Positions 33,414 to 44,220 of a DNA stretch of 64,000 bases are shown here, one piece after another. The stretch spans positions 4,836,001 to 4,900,000 of the forward strand of contig NZ_AP022567.1 of assembly GCF_010727475.1 (NCBI RefSeq), given 5' to 3'. Both the position numbers and the translations under genes were made by a program. The notes below the pieces were generated by a model. The model made no database searches. It was given only the letters and a program-made list of their open reading frames with translations, and was not told where the DNA came from. This DNA is from Mycolicibacterium mageritense (lineage in GTDB: Bacteria; Actinomycetota; Actinomycetes; Mycobacteriales; Mycobacteriaceae). Every line of letters starts with the position of its first letter. The first letter of the stretch is position 1.

Positions 33414-34477
33414 ACGCCGTAGAGGCCGCGATCGACCTGGACGACAGCGACGGGTTGCTCGCCGCAGACCGTAACGGTCTGTTGCGGGCCGCGGCGATGG
33501 CCGGAGCGCAGGTGCGTGCCACGGCCGCGGCGCTCGCGGAGGGCCTGCTGGACTCCTTGCGGTCCGACCATCCACCGCGCACGGTCATCTGGGTGGCAGG
33601 CCGTGGCGCCGCACACCAGGCCGGTGCCATGTTGGCCGCGTCCCTCGGCGGCTCGGTCGCAGCGCCGATCGTCGTCGCCGCCGAAACCCCGCCGTGGATC
33701 GGCGCGCTCGACGTCCTCGTGATCGCCGGTGACGATCCCGGCGACCCGGCATTGGTGAACGCCGCCGCCACCGGGGTGCGCCGGGGCGCCCGCACGCTCG
33801 TGGTGGCCCCACACGAAGGCCCGCTGCGCGACATCGCGGCGGGCCGGGCCGTGGTGCTTCCGCCCAGGCTCTGGGTGCCAGACGATTTCGGTTTCGTTCG
33901 TTACCTCGCAGCGGGATTGGCCCTGCTGCACGTGGTGGATCCGAGCCTGCGAGTCGACCTTGCCGCGCTGGCCGACGAACTCGATGCCGAGGCGCTGCGC
34001 AACAGTGCGGCGCGCGAGCTTTTCACCAATCCCGCAAAGACTCTCGTCGAGCGGATGTCCGGCACCGACATCGTGCTGGCCGGCGACACCGCGGCCACGC
34101 TCGAGTTGGCCAGGCACGGTGCCGCCGCGATGTTGCGCCTGGCCGGCACGGTCGTGGCCGCCGCGGGGCTGGGCGATGTGCTGGCCGCGGTGGGCAGCGG
34201 AGCGACCGGAGGCGCAGAGCACTCGCTGTTCCACGACGAGCAGATCGACGGCCCGCTGCCACGCCGCATGCGAACTTTCGTGTTGAGCACCGATACCGAG
34301 CGGCCCGTGGTGGCCGCGCGGATCGCGGGCTTCGACGACATCACGGTGCTCGGTGCCGAGGATGTGCCGGACGTGACCGGTGCGGAGCTGCCGATCGGGC
34401 GCCCGGAACAACAACTGGCGATATTGGCCGTCCGACTGGAGATGGCGGCCGTCTACCTGAAACTGGTTCGAGGTTAA
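33410..34477 (+). CDS. TobH-like/SIS-type protein (Rv3256c-like)
   Basis: A 355-residue protein with two Rossmann-like halves resembling sugar-isomerase (SIS) or TobH-type proteins: VIWVAGRGAAHQAGAMLAAS and RGARTLVVAPHEGPL in the first, and VAARIAGFDDITVLGA in the second. No catalytic residues can be assigned. It overlaps manB by ATGA and ends 4 bases before manA, so it is probably tied to mannose-phosphate metabolism; a phosphomannose-isomerase-like role is a guess. Confidence 0.8.
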   Translation: MNAVEAAIDLDDSDGLLAADRNGLLRAAAMAGAQVRATAAALAEGLLDSLRSDHPPRTVIWVAGRGAAHQAGAMLAASLGGSVAAPIVVAAETPPWIGALDVLVIAGDDPGDPALVNAAATGVRRGARTLVVAPHEGPLRDIAAGRAVVLPPRLWVPDDFGFVRYLAAGLALLHVVDPSLRVDLAALADELDAEALRNSAARELFTNPAKTLVERMSGTDIVLAGDTAATLELARHGAAAMLRLAGTVVAAAGLGDVLAAVGSGATGGAEHSLFHDEQIDGPLPRRMRTFVLSTDTERPVVAARIAGFDDITVLGAEDVPDVTGAELPIGRPEQQLAILAVRLEMAAVYLKLVRG

Positions 34478-34481
34478 GCGA

Positions 34482-35708
34482 GTGCATCTGCTACGGGGAG
34501 CGGTGCGGACCTATGCCTGGGGTTCGCGGACCGCCATAGCCGAATTCACTGGAAGGCCAAGCCCTACAGTGCATCCGGAGGCCGAGCTGTGGTTCGGCGC
34601 GCATCCGGGGGATCCGGCCTGGCTGCAGACCGACGACGGCGAGGAGTCCTTGCTGCAGGTCGTCGCCGACGATCCGGAGGGCCAGCTCGGCGCGACCGCG
34701 GTGGGCCGCTTCGGCGAGGCGCTGCCGTTCCTGGTCAAGGTGCTTGCCGCCGACGAACCACTGTCGCTGCAGGCCCATCCGAGCCAGCAGCAGGCTCAGG
34801 AGGGCTTCGACCGGGAGGACCGGCTGGAGATTCCGGTCTCGGCGCCGACACGCAACTACCGCGACCGCAGCCACAAACCCGAGTTGTTGGTCGCGTTGGG
34901 ACAATTCGATGCCCTCGCCGGTTTCCGTCCCGTCGCGCGCACGGTCGAGCTGATGCGGGCCCTGGCGGTCTCTGATCTCGACCCCTACATCAACCTGCTG
35001 TCAGACCAGTCCGATGCCGACGGCCTGCGGGCGCTGTTCACGACGTGGATCACCGCGCCCCAGCCTGATCTCGACGTCTTGGTGCCTGCGGTGCTCGACG
35101 GAGCGATCAACTACATACGGTCGGGCGAGAAGACTTTCGCGGCCGAAGCCAAGACCGTGCTCGAGCTCGGTGAGCGGTATCCGGGTGATGCGGGTGTGCT
35201 GGCCGCTCTGCTGCTCAACCGCATCAGCCTGCAGACCGGGGACGGCATCTACCTGCCTGCCGGCAACCTGCATGCGTATCTGCACGGCGTCGGCGTCGAG
35301 GTGATGGCCAACTCCGACAACGTGTTGCGTGGCGGCCTGACGCCCAAGCACGTGGATGTGCCGGAGCTGCTGCGGGTGCTGGATTTCACGCCGACGCCCG
35401 AGGATGGTTTGCGTCCCGAAATTGTCCGGGAGGGAACCGAACTCATCTATCGGACGCCTGCACCTGAGTTCTCGGTCTCGGTGTTGTGCGTCGACGGCGA
35501 CCAACTCGGGCACGAGATCGACGCTCCGTCACGCCACGACGGGCCTCAGGTGCTGCTGTGCACCGAAGGTGCCGCCGTGGTCCAGGCCAAAGGTGGAGCG
35601 GTCACCCTGGAGCGGGGTGCGGCGGCGTGGGTGGCCGCCGACGACGGCCAGATCCGGTTGACCGCCGAGCAGCCGACCAAGCTGTTCCGCGTGACGGTCG
35701 GGATCTAG
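34482..35708 (+). CDS. manA: Mannose-6-phosphate isomerase ManA
   Basis: A 408-residue type I isomerase that joins fructose-6-phosphate to mannose metabolism with a zinc site. Zinc-site and signature segments are LQAHPSQQQAQ, HKPELLVALG and DGIYLPAGNLHAYLHGVGVE, read in two parts. GTG 34482 is 4 bases after the previous stop. Its TAG overlaps the stop of the convergent FAD gene (CTAG at 35705-35708). Confidence 0.94.
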   Translation: MHLLRGAVRTYAWGSRTAIAEFTGRPSPTVHPEAELWFGAHPGDPAWLQTDDGEESLLQVVADDPEGQLGATAVGRFGEALPFLVKVLAADEPLSLQAHPSQQQAQEGFDREDRLEIPVSAPTRNYRDRSHKPELLVALGQFDALAGFRPVARTVELMRALAVSDLDPYINLLSDQSDADGLRALFTTWITAPQPDLDVLVPAVLDGAINYIRSGEKTFAAEAKTVLELGERYPGDAGVLAALLLNRISLQTGDGIYLPAGNLHAYLHGVGVEVMANSDNVLRGGLTPKHVDVPELLRVLDFTPTPEDGLRPEIVREGTELIYRTPAPEFSVSVLCVDGDQLGHEIDAPSRHDGPQVLLCTEGAAVVQAKGGAVTLERGAAAWVAADDGQIRLTAEQPTKLFRVTVGI

Positions 35709-37117
35709 CGGCTGCCGGCCGGGTCGGCTTCGAGCCGCTCGTGCTCACTGGCCGCGCCGACGGCAGTGCGCCGGTCCCGGCGTTCGGACAGCCACTGGCG
35801 AGCGTTGTTGCGGATGGCACGTCCGATCAGGCGGGGCGACGGCGCGAGGTAGAGACTGTCGAGCAGGCTCGTGCGCCGCAGGAACCATTCGGCCAGCACC
35901 GGGTCGGTTTCGGCCGCACCGACGAACTGGTCGAACAAGCCGTAGAGCGGGCCATACCACCACGGGCGATCGCCCTGCGCGCCGTGCTCGACGTGATCGG
36001 CGACGGCGTTCATGAGCCACACCGGAAAAGTGGTCCGTGCTGTCGCACGGGCCAGTCGCGCAGCAATATCGGTCATGCCGCTGTCGAGGACCGAGCGTAG
36101 GTTGCCGGCTTGGAGCGCGGTCATGGTGACGCCCTGACCGAACGTCGGGTTGAGACTCGCGACGGCGTCGCCGAACGGGATGATCCCGCCGGGCATCCTG
36201 GAGAGCTTGTCGTAGCGGCGCCACTTGCTGGTCGGGTAGCGGTGGAACGTCATCCCGCCGACCGGTTCGCCGGCCTGCAGGGCTGCGCTGAGATGCGGCG
36301 GCAGCAGCGTCTCGGCGAGCCGGCAGATCCCCGCGAAGTCGCGCGGCGGTTCGGTCTTGGCCACGCCGAAGGTTGTCACGGTCCAGATGCCGTCTTCGTG
36401 GAACAGCATGCCCATGCCGAGCTGCGAATCGTGCTCGGCGCTGACCAGCACCATCTTCTCGGCGATCCGGCCCGCGGGAATCCGCACGCGGTGCGACGCA
36501 TACGTGACTCCGACGTGGACCGTGTCCTCGCGCGGGCGTTCGAATCCCCACTGCTGCAACCACACGGGAAGGCGGCTGCCCCGGCCGGACGCGTCGACGA
36601 CGAGACCCGCCGCCACCTGACTGCCGTCGTCGAGGACGACCCCCGTGACGCGGTTGGCCGCCGGATCGTATTGCGGGTGCGTGACCGACTGCCGCACCAC
36701 CTCGACCGCCGGGATGGCGACGACGCGTTTGCGGAGCTGCCACTCGAGTTGCCCGCGGCTCGGCACGTACGCGGTAAACCTGTCGTGCAGAGTTTGCCCG
36801 GTGCCGAGCACATGGCCGGCCGCAGCGAAATGAATTGATTCGGGCTGGTTGCGCACGACCGGAACGCCTGCGGCGGCCATGTCGTCGAGCAACCCGGGAA
36901 AAACCGCTTCGAGTTCCTGCGCGCCGCGCGCCATCAGCAGGTGAACGTGCTGACCTTGGGGTATGGCACTGCGATTGGCCGGTCCATCTGGTAGTTCATC
37001 GCGTTCGTACAGAGTGACGCGGTCAAAGTGGTCGGATAGCACACGAGCCGCGCACAGGCCTGCGATGCTGCCTCCGATGACAACGGCGTGGTTCGAAGGG
37101 AGATCGAGCGTCTTCAT
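35705..37117 (-). CDS. FAD-dependent oxidoreductase (Rv3254-like)
   Basis: A 470-residue flavoprotein with the N-terminal dinucleotide motif AVVIGGSIAGLCAARVL and the conserved GD segment IIPFGDAVASLNPTFGQG of group A monooxygenase/halogenase-like enzymes. VVDASGRGSRLPVW supplies the DG-like motif. Substrate unknown. Start ATG 37117 or 37120; no ribosome site is clear. The palindrome CATTAC-N8-GTAATG overlaps the start, which suggests direct control by a regulator. It is divergent from the amino-acid permease. Confidence 0.85.
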   Translation of the reverse strand: MKTLDLPSNHAVVIGGSIAGLCAARVLSDHFDRVTLYERDELPDGPANRSAIPQGQHVHLLMARGAQELEAVFPGLLDDMAAAGVPVVRNQPESIHFAAAGHVLGTGQTLHDRFTAYVPSRGQLEWQLRKRVVAIPAVEVVRQSVTHPQYDPAANRVTGVVLDDGSQVAAGLVVDASGRGSRLPVWLQQWGFERPREDTVHVGVTYASHRVRIPAGRIAEKMVLVSAEHDSQLGMGMLFHEDGIWTVTTFGVAKTEPPRDFAGICRLAETLLPPHLSAALQAGEPVGGMTFHRYPTSKWRRYDKLSRMPGGIIPFGDAVASLNPTFGQGVTMTALQAGNLRSVLDSGMTDIAARLARATARTTFPVWLMNAVADHVEHGAQGDRPWWYGPLYGLFDQFVGAAETDPVLAEWFLRRTSLLDSLYLAPSPRLIGRAIRNNARQWLSERRDRRTAVGAASEHERLEADPAGSR

Positions 37118-37137
37118 CATTACCAGCGACAGTAATG
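37118..37137. promoter_or_regulatory. Palindrome at the start of the FAD gene
   Basis: Perfect arms CATTAC and GTAATG around 8 bases. It lies at the start codon of the FAD gene and 46 bases before the permease ATG. A TetR-like operator is possible, but no regulator gene is adjacent. Confidence 0.4.
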
Positions 37138-37182
37138 CATACATTGCCCTGCACCGGGCATAAATGAGAGGCAGCGTAAATT

Positions 37183-38664
37183 ATGACGGCCAGATGGCGT
37201 ACGAAGTCCGTGGAGCAGTCGATCGCCGACACCGACGAGCCGTCGACGCGACTACGCAAAGATCTCACGTGGTGGGATCTGACGGTCTTCGGAGTGTCGG
37301 TGGTCATCGGTGCCGGCATCTTCACCATCACTGCGTCGACGGCGGGTAACCTCACCGGCCCTGCCATATCGATCTCGTTCCTCATCGCGGCGGTGGCCTG
37401 CGGGCTGGCCGCGCTGTGTTACGCCGAGTTCGCGTCCACCGTGCCGGTCGCGGGCAGTGCGTACACCTTTTCGTATGCGACGTTCGGGGAGTTCGTCGCA
37501 TGGATCATCGGCTGGGATCTCATCCTGGAGTTCGCGGTCGCCGCCGCCGTCGTGGCGAAAGGCTGGTCGAGTTATCTGGGCACCGTCTTCGGATTCGGGG
37601 GCGGCACAGCCGATTTCGGTGGGTTCGAGGTCGACTGGGGGGCGTTGCTGATCATCGGCTTCGTCACCGTGTTGCTGGCCCGCGGCACCAAGCTGTCCGC
37701 CCATTTCAGCCTCGCCATCACGATCATCAAGGTGTCGGTGGTGCTGCTGGTGGTGGCCGTCGGGGCGTTCTACATCAAGGCCGAGAACTACACGCCGTTC
37801 ATCCCGCCAGGTGAGGCCGCGAAGGAAGGTGCCAGCGGCACCGAACAGTCGCTGTTCTCGCTGCTGACCGGGGGAGAGGGCAGCCACTACGGCTGGTACG
37901 GCGTGCTGGCCGGCGCCTCGATCGTGTTCTTCGCGTTCATCGGGTTCGACATCGTCGCCACCACCGCGGAGGAAACCAAGAACCCGCAGCGCGACATCCC
38001 GCGCGGCATCCTCGGCTCGCTCGCGATCGTGACGGTGCTCTATGTGGCGGTCGCGGTGGTGCTCTCGGGGATGGTGTCCTATCAGCAGTTGAAGACGACG
38101 CCCGACGGCCACGCCGCCAACCTGGCGACCGCGTTCAGGGACAACGGGATCAACTGGGCCGCGCAGGTGATCTCGATCGGCGCGTTGGCCGGCCTGACGA
38201 CCGTGGTGATCGTGCTGATGCTCGGCCAGACTCGGGTGCTGTTCGCGATGTCGCGCGACGGGCTCATGCCGCGGCAGTTGGCCAAGACCGGTCCGCATGG
38301 CACACCCGTGCGGATCACCGTCATCGTCGGCGTCCTGGTGGCGATCGCGGCATCGGTGTTCCCGATCGGCAAGCTCGAGGAGATGGTCAACATCGGGACA
38401 CTGTTCGCGTTCGTCCTGGTGTCGGCGGGCGTGATCGCGCTTCGCCGGACCCGTCCGGACTTGCGCCGTGGATTCCGCACCCCGTGGGTTCCGCTGCTGC
38501 CCATCGCGGCGATCCTGGCGTGCGTGTGGCTCATGCTCAACCTCACCGGCCTCACCTGGATCCGGTTCCTCATCTGGATGGCGATCGGCATCGTGGTCTA
38601 TTTCGCCTACGGGCGCAGGCACTCCGTGCTGGCCAACCGGGATCTGGCCACCGCGGTGGAGTAA
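37183..38664 (+). CDS. APC-family cationic amino-acid permease (Rv3253c-like)
   Basis: A 493-residue transporter with 12 or more predicted helices. The N-terminal core has GVSVVIGAGIFTITASTAG (the unwound TM1 substrate site) and AALCYAEFASTVPVAGSAYT, read in two parts, and the family motif FAFIGFDIVATTAEETKNP, typical of CAT-type carriers. Substrate probably a cationic or neutral amino acid; not fixed. ATG 37183 has only a weak ribosome site. It is divergent from the FAD gene. Confidence 0.9.
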   Translation: MTARWRTKSVEQSIADTDEPSTRLRKDLTWWDLTVFGVSVVIGAGIFTITASTAGNLTGPAISISFLIAAVACGLAALCYAEFASTVPVAGSAYTFSYATFGEFVAWIIGWDLILEFAVAAAVVAKGWSSYLGTVFGFGGGTADFGGFEVDWGALLIIGFVTVLLARGTKLSAHFSLAITIIKVSVVLLVVAVGAFYIKAENYTPFIPPGEAAKEGASGTEQSLFSLLTGGEGSHYGWYGVLAGASIVFFAFIGFDIVATTAEETKNPQRDIPRGILGSLAIVTVLYVAVAVVLSGMVSYQQLKTTPDGHAANLATAFRDNGINWAAQVISIGALAGLTTVVIVLMLGQTRVLFAMSRDGLMPRQLAKTGPHGTPVRITVIVGVLVAIAASVFPIGKLEEMVNIGTLFAFVLVSAGVIALRRTRPDLRRGFRTPWVPLLPIAAILACVWLMLNLTGLTWIRFLIWMAIGIVVYFAYGRRHSVLANRDLATAVE

Positions 38665-38777
38665 CCGCCCCAGCCCTACCGAGATTCACATCAGGGACAA
38701 ATCTCAGCCCGATGCCGTCCCTGGTGTGGATCTCGGTGTCCGCGCATATCCCACGTGCTTTACAAAAGCATGGTCCG

Positions 38778-38810
38778 TGTCTAGACAGGCGACAAAGCCC
38801 GCTCTATAGT
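38778..38810 (+). promoter_or_regulatory. alkB promoter with overlapping palindrome
   Basis: TAGACA (38782-38787), 17 bases, TATAGT (38805-38810): each hexamer differs from the ideal by one base. The perfect palindrome TGTCTAGACA (38778-38787) covers the -35 box and is a likely site for the TetR repressor encoded at the operon end. Confidence 0.7.
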
Positions 38811-38851
38811 CAAACCAACGCAGTGATCGCACTCACACAAGGAGGTTTGAC

Positions 38852-40072
38852 GTGACGGCTGAGGTAACCGATGGCATCGCCGACGTCCAGGAGTGGCGCG
38901 ACAAGAAGCGCCACCTGTGGTTGATGGGCCTGATCGCTCCGACCGCGCTATTCGTGATGCTGCCCATCGTGTGGGCGCTGAACCAGGCGGGGTGGCACGT
39001 CGCCGCACAGGTACCGCTGTGGATCGGCCCGATCCTGCTCTATGTCCTGCTGCCGCTGCTCGATCTGCGGTTCGGGCCCGACGGCCAGAACCCGCCCGAC
39101 GAGGTGATGGAGCGGCTGGAGAACGACAAGTACTACCGGTACTGCACCTACATCTACATCCCGTTCCAGTACGCGAGCGTGATCATGGGGGCCTACCTGT
39201 TCACCGCGTCCGACCTGAGCTGGCTGGGCTTCGACGGCGGACTGAGCTGGCCGGCCAAGATCGGTGTCGCGTTGTCGGTGGGTGTGCTCGGAGGGGTGGG
39301 CATCAACACCGCACACGAAATGGGCCACAAGCGGGACTCGCTCGAGCGCTGGCTGTCCAAGATCACCCTGGCCCAGACGTGTTACGGCCACTTCTACATC
39401 GAGCACAACCGTGGGCATCACGTCCGCGTCGCGACTCCGGAGGATCCGGCGTCGGCCCGCTTCGGCGAGACCTTCTGGGAGTTCTTGCCGCGCAGCGTGT
39501 TCGGCAGCCTGCGCTCGTCCTGGGAGCTGGAGGCCCAGCGGTTGCGTAGGCAGGACCGCTCGCCGTGGCACTGGTCGAACGACGTGCTCAACGCGTGGGC
39601 CATGTCGGTGGTGTTCTTCGGGATCCTCATCGCGGTGTTCGGCCCGGCGCTGATCCCGTTCATCGTCATCCAGGCCATCTACGGCTTCAGCCTGCTGGAG
39701 TCGGTCAATTACCTGGAGCACTACGGCCTGCTGCGGCAGAAGACCGCGAGCGGTCGCTACGAGCGATGCGCCCCGGTGCACAGCTGGAACTCCGACCACA
39801 TCGTGACCAACCTGTTCCTCTACCACCTGCAGCGGCACAGCGACCATCACGCCAACCCGACGCGGCGCTACCAGACCCTGCGCAGCATCGACGGCGCGCC
39901 CAACCTGCCCAGCGGTTACGCGACCCTGATCGGTTTGACGTACTTCCCCCCGCTGTGGCGCAAGTTGATGGACCACCGGGTGCTCGAGCACTACGACGGC
40001 GACATCACCCGGGTCAACGTCCAGCCGCGGCTGCGCGAGAAGATGCTGGCCCGTTACGGAGTCGCACAGTGA
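38852..40072 (+). CDS. alkB: Alkane 1-monooxygenase AlkB
   Basis: A 406-residue membrane di-iron enzyme that hydroxylates the terminal carbon of n-alkanes. The histidine boxes are HEMGHKRD, EHNRGHHVR and LQRHSDHHAN, with the fourth element NYLEHYG. Six helices are expected; LFVMLPIVWALN and LLYVLLPLLDLRFG are seen. GTG 38852 has AAGGAGG 7 bases upstream. The stop overlaps the first rubredoxin start (GTGA). Confidence 0.96.
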   Translation: MTAEVTDGIADVQEWRDKKRHLWLMGLIAPTALFVMLPIVWALNQAGWHVAAQVPLWIGPILLYVLLPLLDLRFGPDGQNPPDEVMERLENDKYYRYCTYIYIPFQYASVIMGAYLFTASDLSWLGFDGGLSWPAKIGVALSVGVLGGVGINTAHEMGHKRDSLERWLSKITLAQTCYGHFYIEHNRGHHVRVATPEDPASARFGETFWEFLPRSVFGSLRSSWELEAQRLRRQDRSPWHWSNDVLNAWAMSVVFFGILIAVFGPALIPFIVIQAIYGFSLLESVNYLEHYGLLRQKTASGRYERCAPVHSWNSDHIVTNLFLYHLQRHSDHHANPTRRYQTLRSIDGAPNLPSGYATLIGLTYFPPLWRKLMDHRVLEHYDGDITRVNVQPRLREKMLARYGVAQ

Positions 40073-40242
40073 GCGCCTACCGGTGCCCCGGCTGCCAGTA
40101 CGTCTACGACGAGGCCAAAGGCGCCCCGCGCGAAGGGTTCCCGGCCGGCACCGCATGGGGCGACGTACCGGATGACTGGTGCTGCCCGGACTGTGCGGTG
40201 CGGGAAAAGATCGATTTCGAACCGATAGGAGTGACCCGATGA
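40069..40242 (+). CDS. rubA: Rubredoxin 1
   Basis: A 57-residue rubredoxin with iron ligands CPGC near the start and CPDC near residue 40 (DWCCPDC). It carries electrons to AlkB from a reductase not in this window. GTG 40069 overlaps the alkB stop. The adjacent C in DWCCPDC and the residues around it match the AlkG1-like type. Confidence 0.93.
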   Translation: MSAYRCPGCQYVYDEAKGAPREGFPAGTAWGDVPDDWCCPDCAVREKIDFEPIGVTR

Positions 40243-40424
40243 GCGAGCCGTACAAGCTCTACATCTGCGTGCAGTGCGGATTCGAGTACGACGAAGAGAA
40301 GGGGTGGCCCGAGGACGGCATCGCCCCGGGCACCCGCTGGGACGACATCCCCGACGACTGGAGCTGCCCCGACTGCGGCGCCGCCAAGTCTGATTTCGAG
40401 ATGGTCGAGGTTGCCCGGCCGTGA
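40239..40424 (+). CDS. rubB: Rubredoxin 2
   Basis: A 61-residue rubredoxin, the AlkG2-like type, with CVQCGFEYDEEKGWPEDG and DDWSCPDCGAAKSDFE supplying the four iron ligands. It overlaps the first rubredoxin by ATGA. In other systems this type is the efficient electron donor to AlkB. Confidence 0.95.
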   Translation: MSEPYKLYICVQCGFEYDEEKGWPEDGIAPGTRWDDIPDDWSCPDCGAAKSDFEMVEVARP

Positions 40425-40495
40425 CCGCGGCTTGGTCGACTCCCCGCCGCGTGGGAGGGGCGAGCGCAGCGACAAGAGGGATTAGAGTCGCGCGT

Positions 40496-41119
40496 GTGAG
40501 TCGGCCGCGGGACAAGCAGCGCATCCCCTATGCAGAGGCATCGCGGGTGCTGTTGCGTGATTCGATCCTCGACGGCATGCGCGACCTGCTGCTGACCAGG
40601 GACTGGTCGGCGATCACGCTGTCGCATGTCGCGCAGGCCGCGGGGATCAGCAGGCAGACCATCTACAACGAGTTCGGATCGCGGCAGGGCCTGGCCGAGG
40701 GGTACGCGATGCGACTTGCCGACCGCCTGGTCGACGCCGTCGACGAGGCCATCAACCACAACGTCGGCCAGGTTCACGCGGCGTTTCTCGAGGGCTTCCG
40801 AGCCTTCTTCGTCGAATCGGCAGCCGACCCGCTGGTGATCTCGCTGCTCACCGGGGCTTCCAAGCCGGATCTGCTGCAGATCATCACGACAGGCAGCGGA
40901 CCCATCATCGCCCGGTGCTCCGAGCGGCTGACCGGAACGTTCCAGAACAGTTGGATGAAGGCCAGCGACGAGGATGCCGGGGTGCTGGCGCGCGCCATCG
41001 TGCGCCTGGCGATGAGCTACGTGTCCATGCCCCCTGAGGCCGATCATGATGTGGCCGGTGACCTGGCCCGACTCATGACGCCGTTCGCCGAGCGCTACGG
41101 TGTGATAGATACCCGCTAG
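40496..41119 (+). CDS. TetR-family regulator of the alkane operon (Rv3249c-like)
   Basis: A 207-residue repressor with the HTH ITLSHVAQAAGISRQTIYNE and FGSRQGLAEGYA after it. GTG 40496 lies 7 bases after TAGAGT (40483-40488), so it may also have its own leaderless transcript; an upstream GTG 40421 would overlap rubB but yields a non-family N-terminus. It is the last gene of the alkB operon and the natural candidate to bind TGTCTAGACA at the alkB promoter. Confidence 0.88.
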   Translation: MSRPRDKQRIPYAEASRVLLRDSILDGMRDLLLTRDWSAITLSHVAQAAGISRQTIYNEFGSRQGLAEGYAMRLADRLVDAVDEAINHNVGQVHAAFLEGFRAFFVESAADPLVISLLTGASKPDLLQIITTGSGPIIARCSERLTGTFQNSWMKASDEDAGVLARAIVRLAMSYVSMPPEADHDVAGDLARLMTPFAERYGVIDTR

Positions 41120-41258
41120 CTGTCAGTGCGCCGCCGCCGTAAAAACCGCATGAGCGCCTGTCCCGCGAGCCCGCAGGCTAGAGGTATCTGCATGTGGCGT
41201 TGCCTTTTGGCGCGCCCCCATGCGCTGGCAAGCAATCACGACTGAAAGAGGGCTCTAC

Positions 41259-42716
<1,458 letters not shown>

Positions 42717-42735
42717 GTTCCTGACGTAGCGCCAA

Positions 42736-42785
42736 CAGACGCGAAATCGCCCAAATCCCTAGGGATTTGGGCGATTTCGCGTCTG
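42736..42785. repeat. 50-base perfect palindrome after sahH
   Basis: Each 25-base half is the exact complement of the other, with no loop bases. It begins CAGACGCGAAATCGCCC. It lies 19 bases after the sahH stop and 30 bases before the lipase start. It probably ends the sahH transcript, though there is no T-run. It resembles the inverted repeat at 27356-27418 in lying at a gene end and in its AAATCGC core. Confidence 0.8.
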
Positions 42786-42815
42786 CTCGCCAGGCGTTTG
42801 TTACCGTTCCGCGGC

Positions 42816-44123
42816 ATGGGGCGGGTATGGGGGATGCTTGTTGCGCTGCTGCTTGCCGGATGTGTGGGTGTCGTACCCGCGCACGCCGACCCGTCCAACG
42901 ACAACCACGATCCGATCTTCAACGAGGACGAGTACGCCGAGTTCTACACCCCGCCCGACCCGCTGCCGCCAGGTGCGCCGGGCGACGTGATCCGGTCGGA
43001 GCCGTCGCGGCTGGTGCTCGAACCGTCGGGCCAGCTCGGCATGATCGTCGCCGATGGAACGCGAATCATGTACCGCAGCACCGATGCTCGCGGAAACCCG
43101 ATGGCCGTCACGGGTACCTACTTCGAGCCGCACAACGTATGGCCGGGGCAAGGCCCGCGCCCGTTGATCGTGTACGGGCCGGGCACCCAGGGGCAGGGCG
43201 ACCAGTGCGCACCGTCACGGCAGTTCAATCAGGGCATCCATTGGTCACCGTGGCTGGACATCGCGTTCAACTACGAGGAGATGTTCGTCGCGACCATGGT
43301 GGCGCGCGGCTTCGCGATCGTGATGACCGACTATCAGGGGCTCGGCACGCCCGGGTTGCACACCTACGTCAACCGTGTCGCCGAGGGCAATGCGATGCTC
43401 GACGCGGGCCGCGCCGCACTCAAGCTTCCGGGAACCTCGCTGGATCCGCATGGGCCCGTGGCATTTTGGGGCTACTCACAAGGCGGGGGAGCGGCCGCGT
43501 CGGCCGCCGAACTGGCATCGTCGTACGCGCCCGAGCTGCACATCGTGGGCACCTACGCCGGCGCGCCACCGGCCGATCTCAAGGAGCTGTTCCCGTATGC
43601 CGACGGTAGTGCGCTGGTCGGCGTCGTGGGCTACGCACTGAATTCCGTCATCACCAGCTATCCGGAATTCGAGGACGTCATCCGTTCGAAGCTCACGCTC
43701 CGCGGCACGGACCTGCTGCAGAAAGTCCAGGATCAGTGCATCGCCGAGACGATCACCAAGTTCATGTTCCGCCACCTGCAGCCCTACTTCAACGTCGACA
43801 TCTACCAGGCCGTGAACGAGGAACCGTTCAGCACGCTGTTCGACATGCAAAAAATCGGGAAGTACAAACCCGATGCGCCGGTGCTGATCCTGAGCAATCG
43901 GTACGACCCGCTCGTACCGTGGACCGCGGCCAACCAATTGGGACGTGATTGGTGTGCCCAGGGCGCCGACGTGCAGTTCTGGACCAACGAAGAGCCGCCG
44001 TTTCTGAACAAGCTGGTGATCAACCATGCGTTGCCGATGCTCGTCGACGGTGAGCGGGCCATGCAGTGGATCGCCGACCGGTTCAACGGATTACCGACGA
44101 CGCCGAACTGCGGGGAGTTCTGA
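42816..44123 (+). CDS. Secreted lipase (LIP family)
   Basis: A 435-residue alpha/beta-hydrolase of the secretory lipase family (PF03583). The N-terminus is a signal peptide with a possible lipobox LLAGC or a signal-peptidase site AHA. The nucleophile elbow is FWGYSQGGGAAAS, the Asp is in LSNRYDPLVPW and the His is in VINHALPM. ATG 42816 follows TACCGT (42802-42807) by 8 bases; it is probably leaderless. The substrate is a lipid ester. Confidence 0.88.
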   Translation: MGRVWGMLVALLLAGCVGVVPAHADPSNDNHDPIFNEDEYAEFYTPPDPLPPGAPGDVIRSEPSRLVLEPSGQLGMIVADGTRIMYRSTDARGNPMAVTGTYFEPHNVWPGQGPRPLIVYGPGTQGQGDQCAPSRQFNQGIHWSPWLDIAFNYEEMFVATMVARGFAIVMTDYQGLGTPGLHTYVNRVAEGNAMLDAGRAALKLPGTSLDPHGPVAFWGYSQGGGAAASAAELASSYAPELHIVGTYAGAPPADLKELFPYADGSALVGVVGYALNSVITSYPEFEDVIRSKLTLRGTDLLQKVQDQCIAETITKFMFRHLQPYFNVDIYQAVNEEPFSTLFDMQKIGKYKPDAPVLILSNRYDPLVPWTAANQLGRDWCAQGADVQFWTNEEPPFLNKLVINHALPMLVDGERAMQWIADRFNGLPTTPNCGEF

Positions 44124-44220
44124 CGATTTTGGTCGAATTCTACGAATATGCTGCAATCGCTCGCTCCGAGCGACACTTTCGTCGAGTTCGCGGATTTGCT
44201 GGGAAACGGGGTATCGCACG

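Noticed and set aside
37111..37144. A start further upstream for the FAD gene
   Set aside because: The added residues have no family similarity and the start would pass the palindrome.
41120..41258. SAH or SAM riboswitch before sahH
   Set aside because: The leader has GC-rich pairings but no conserved riboswitch core that I could recognise.
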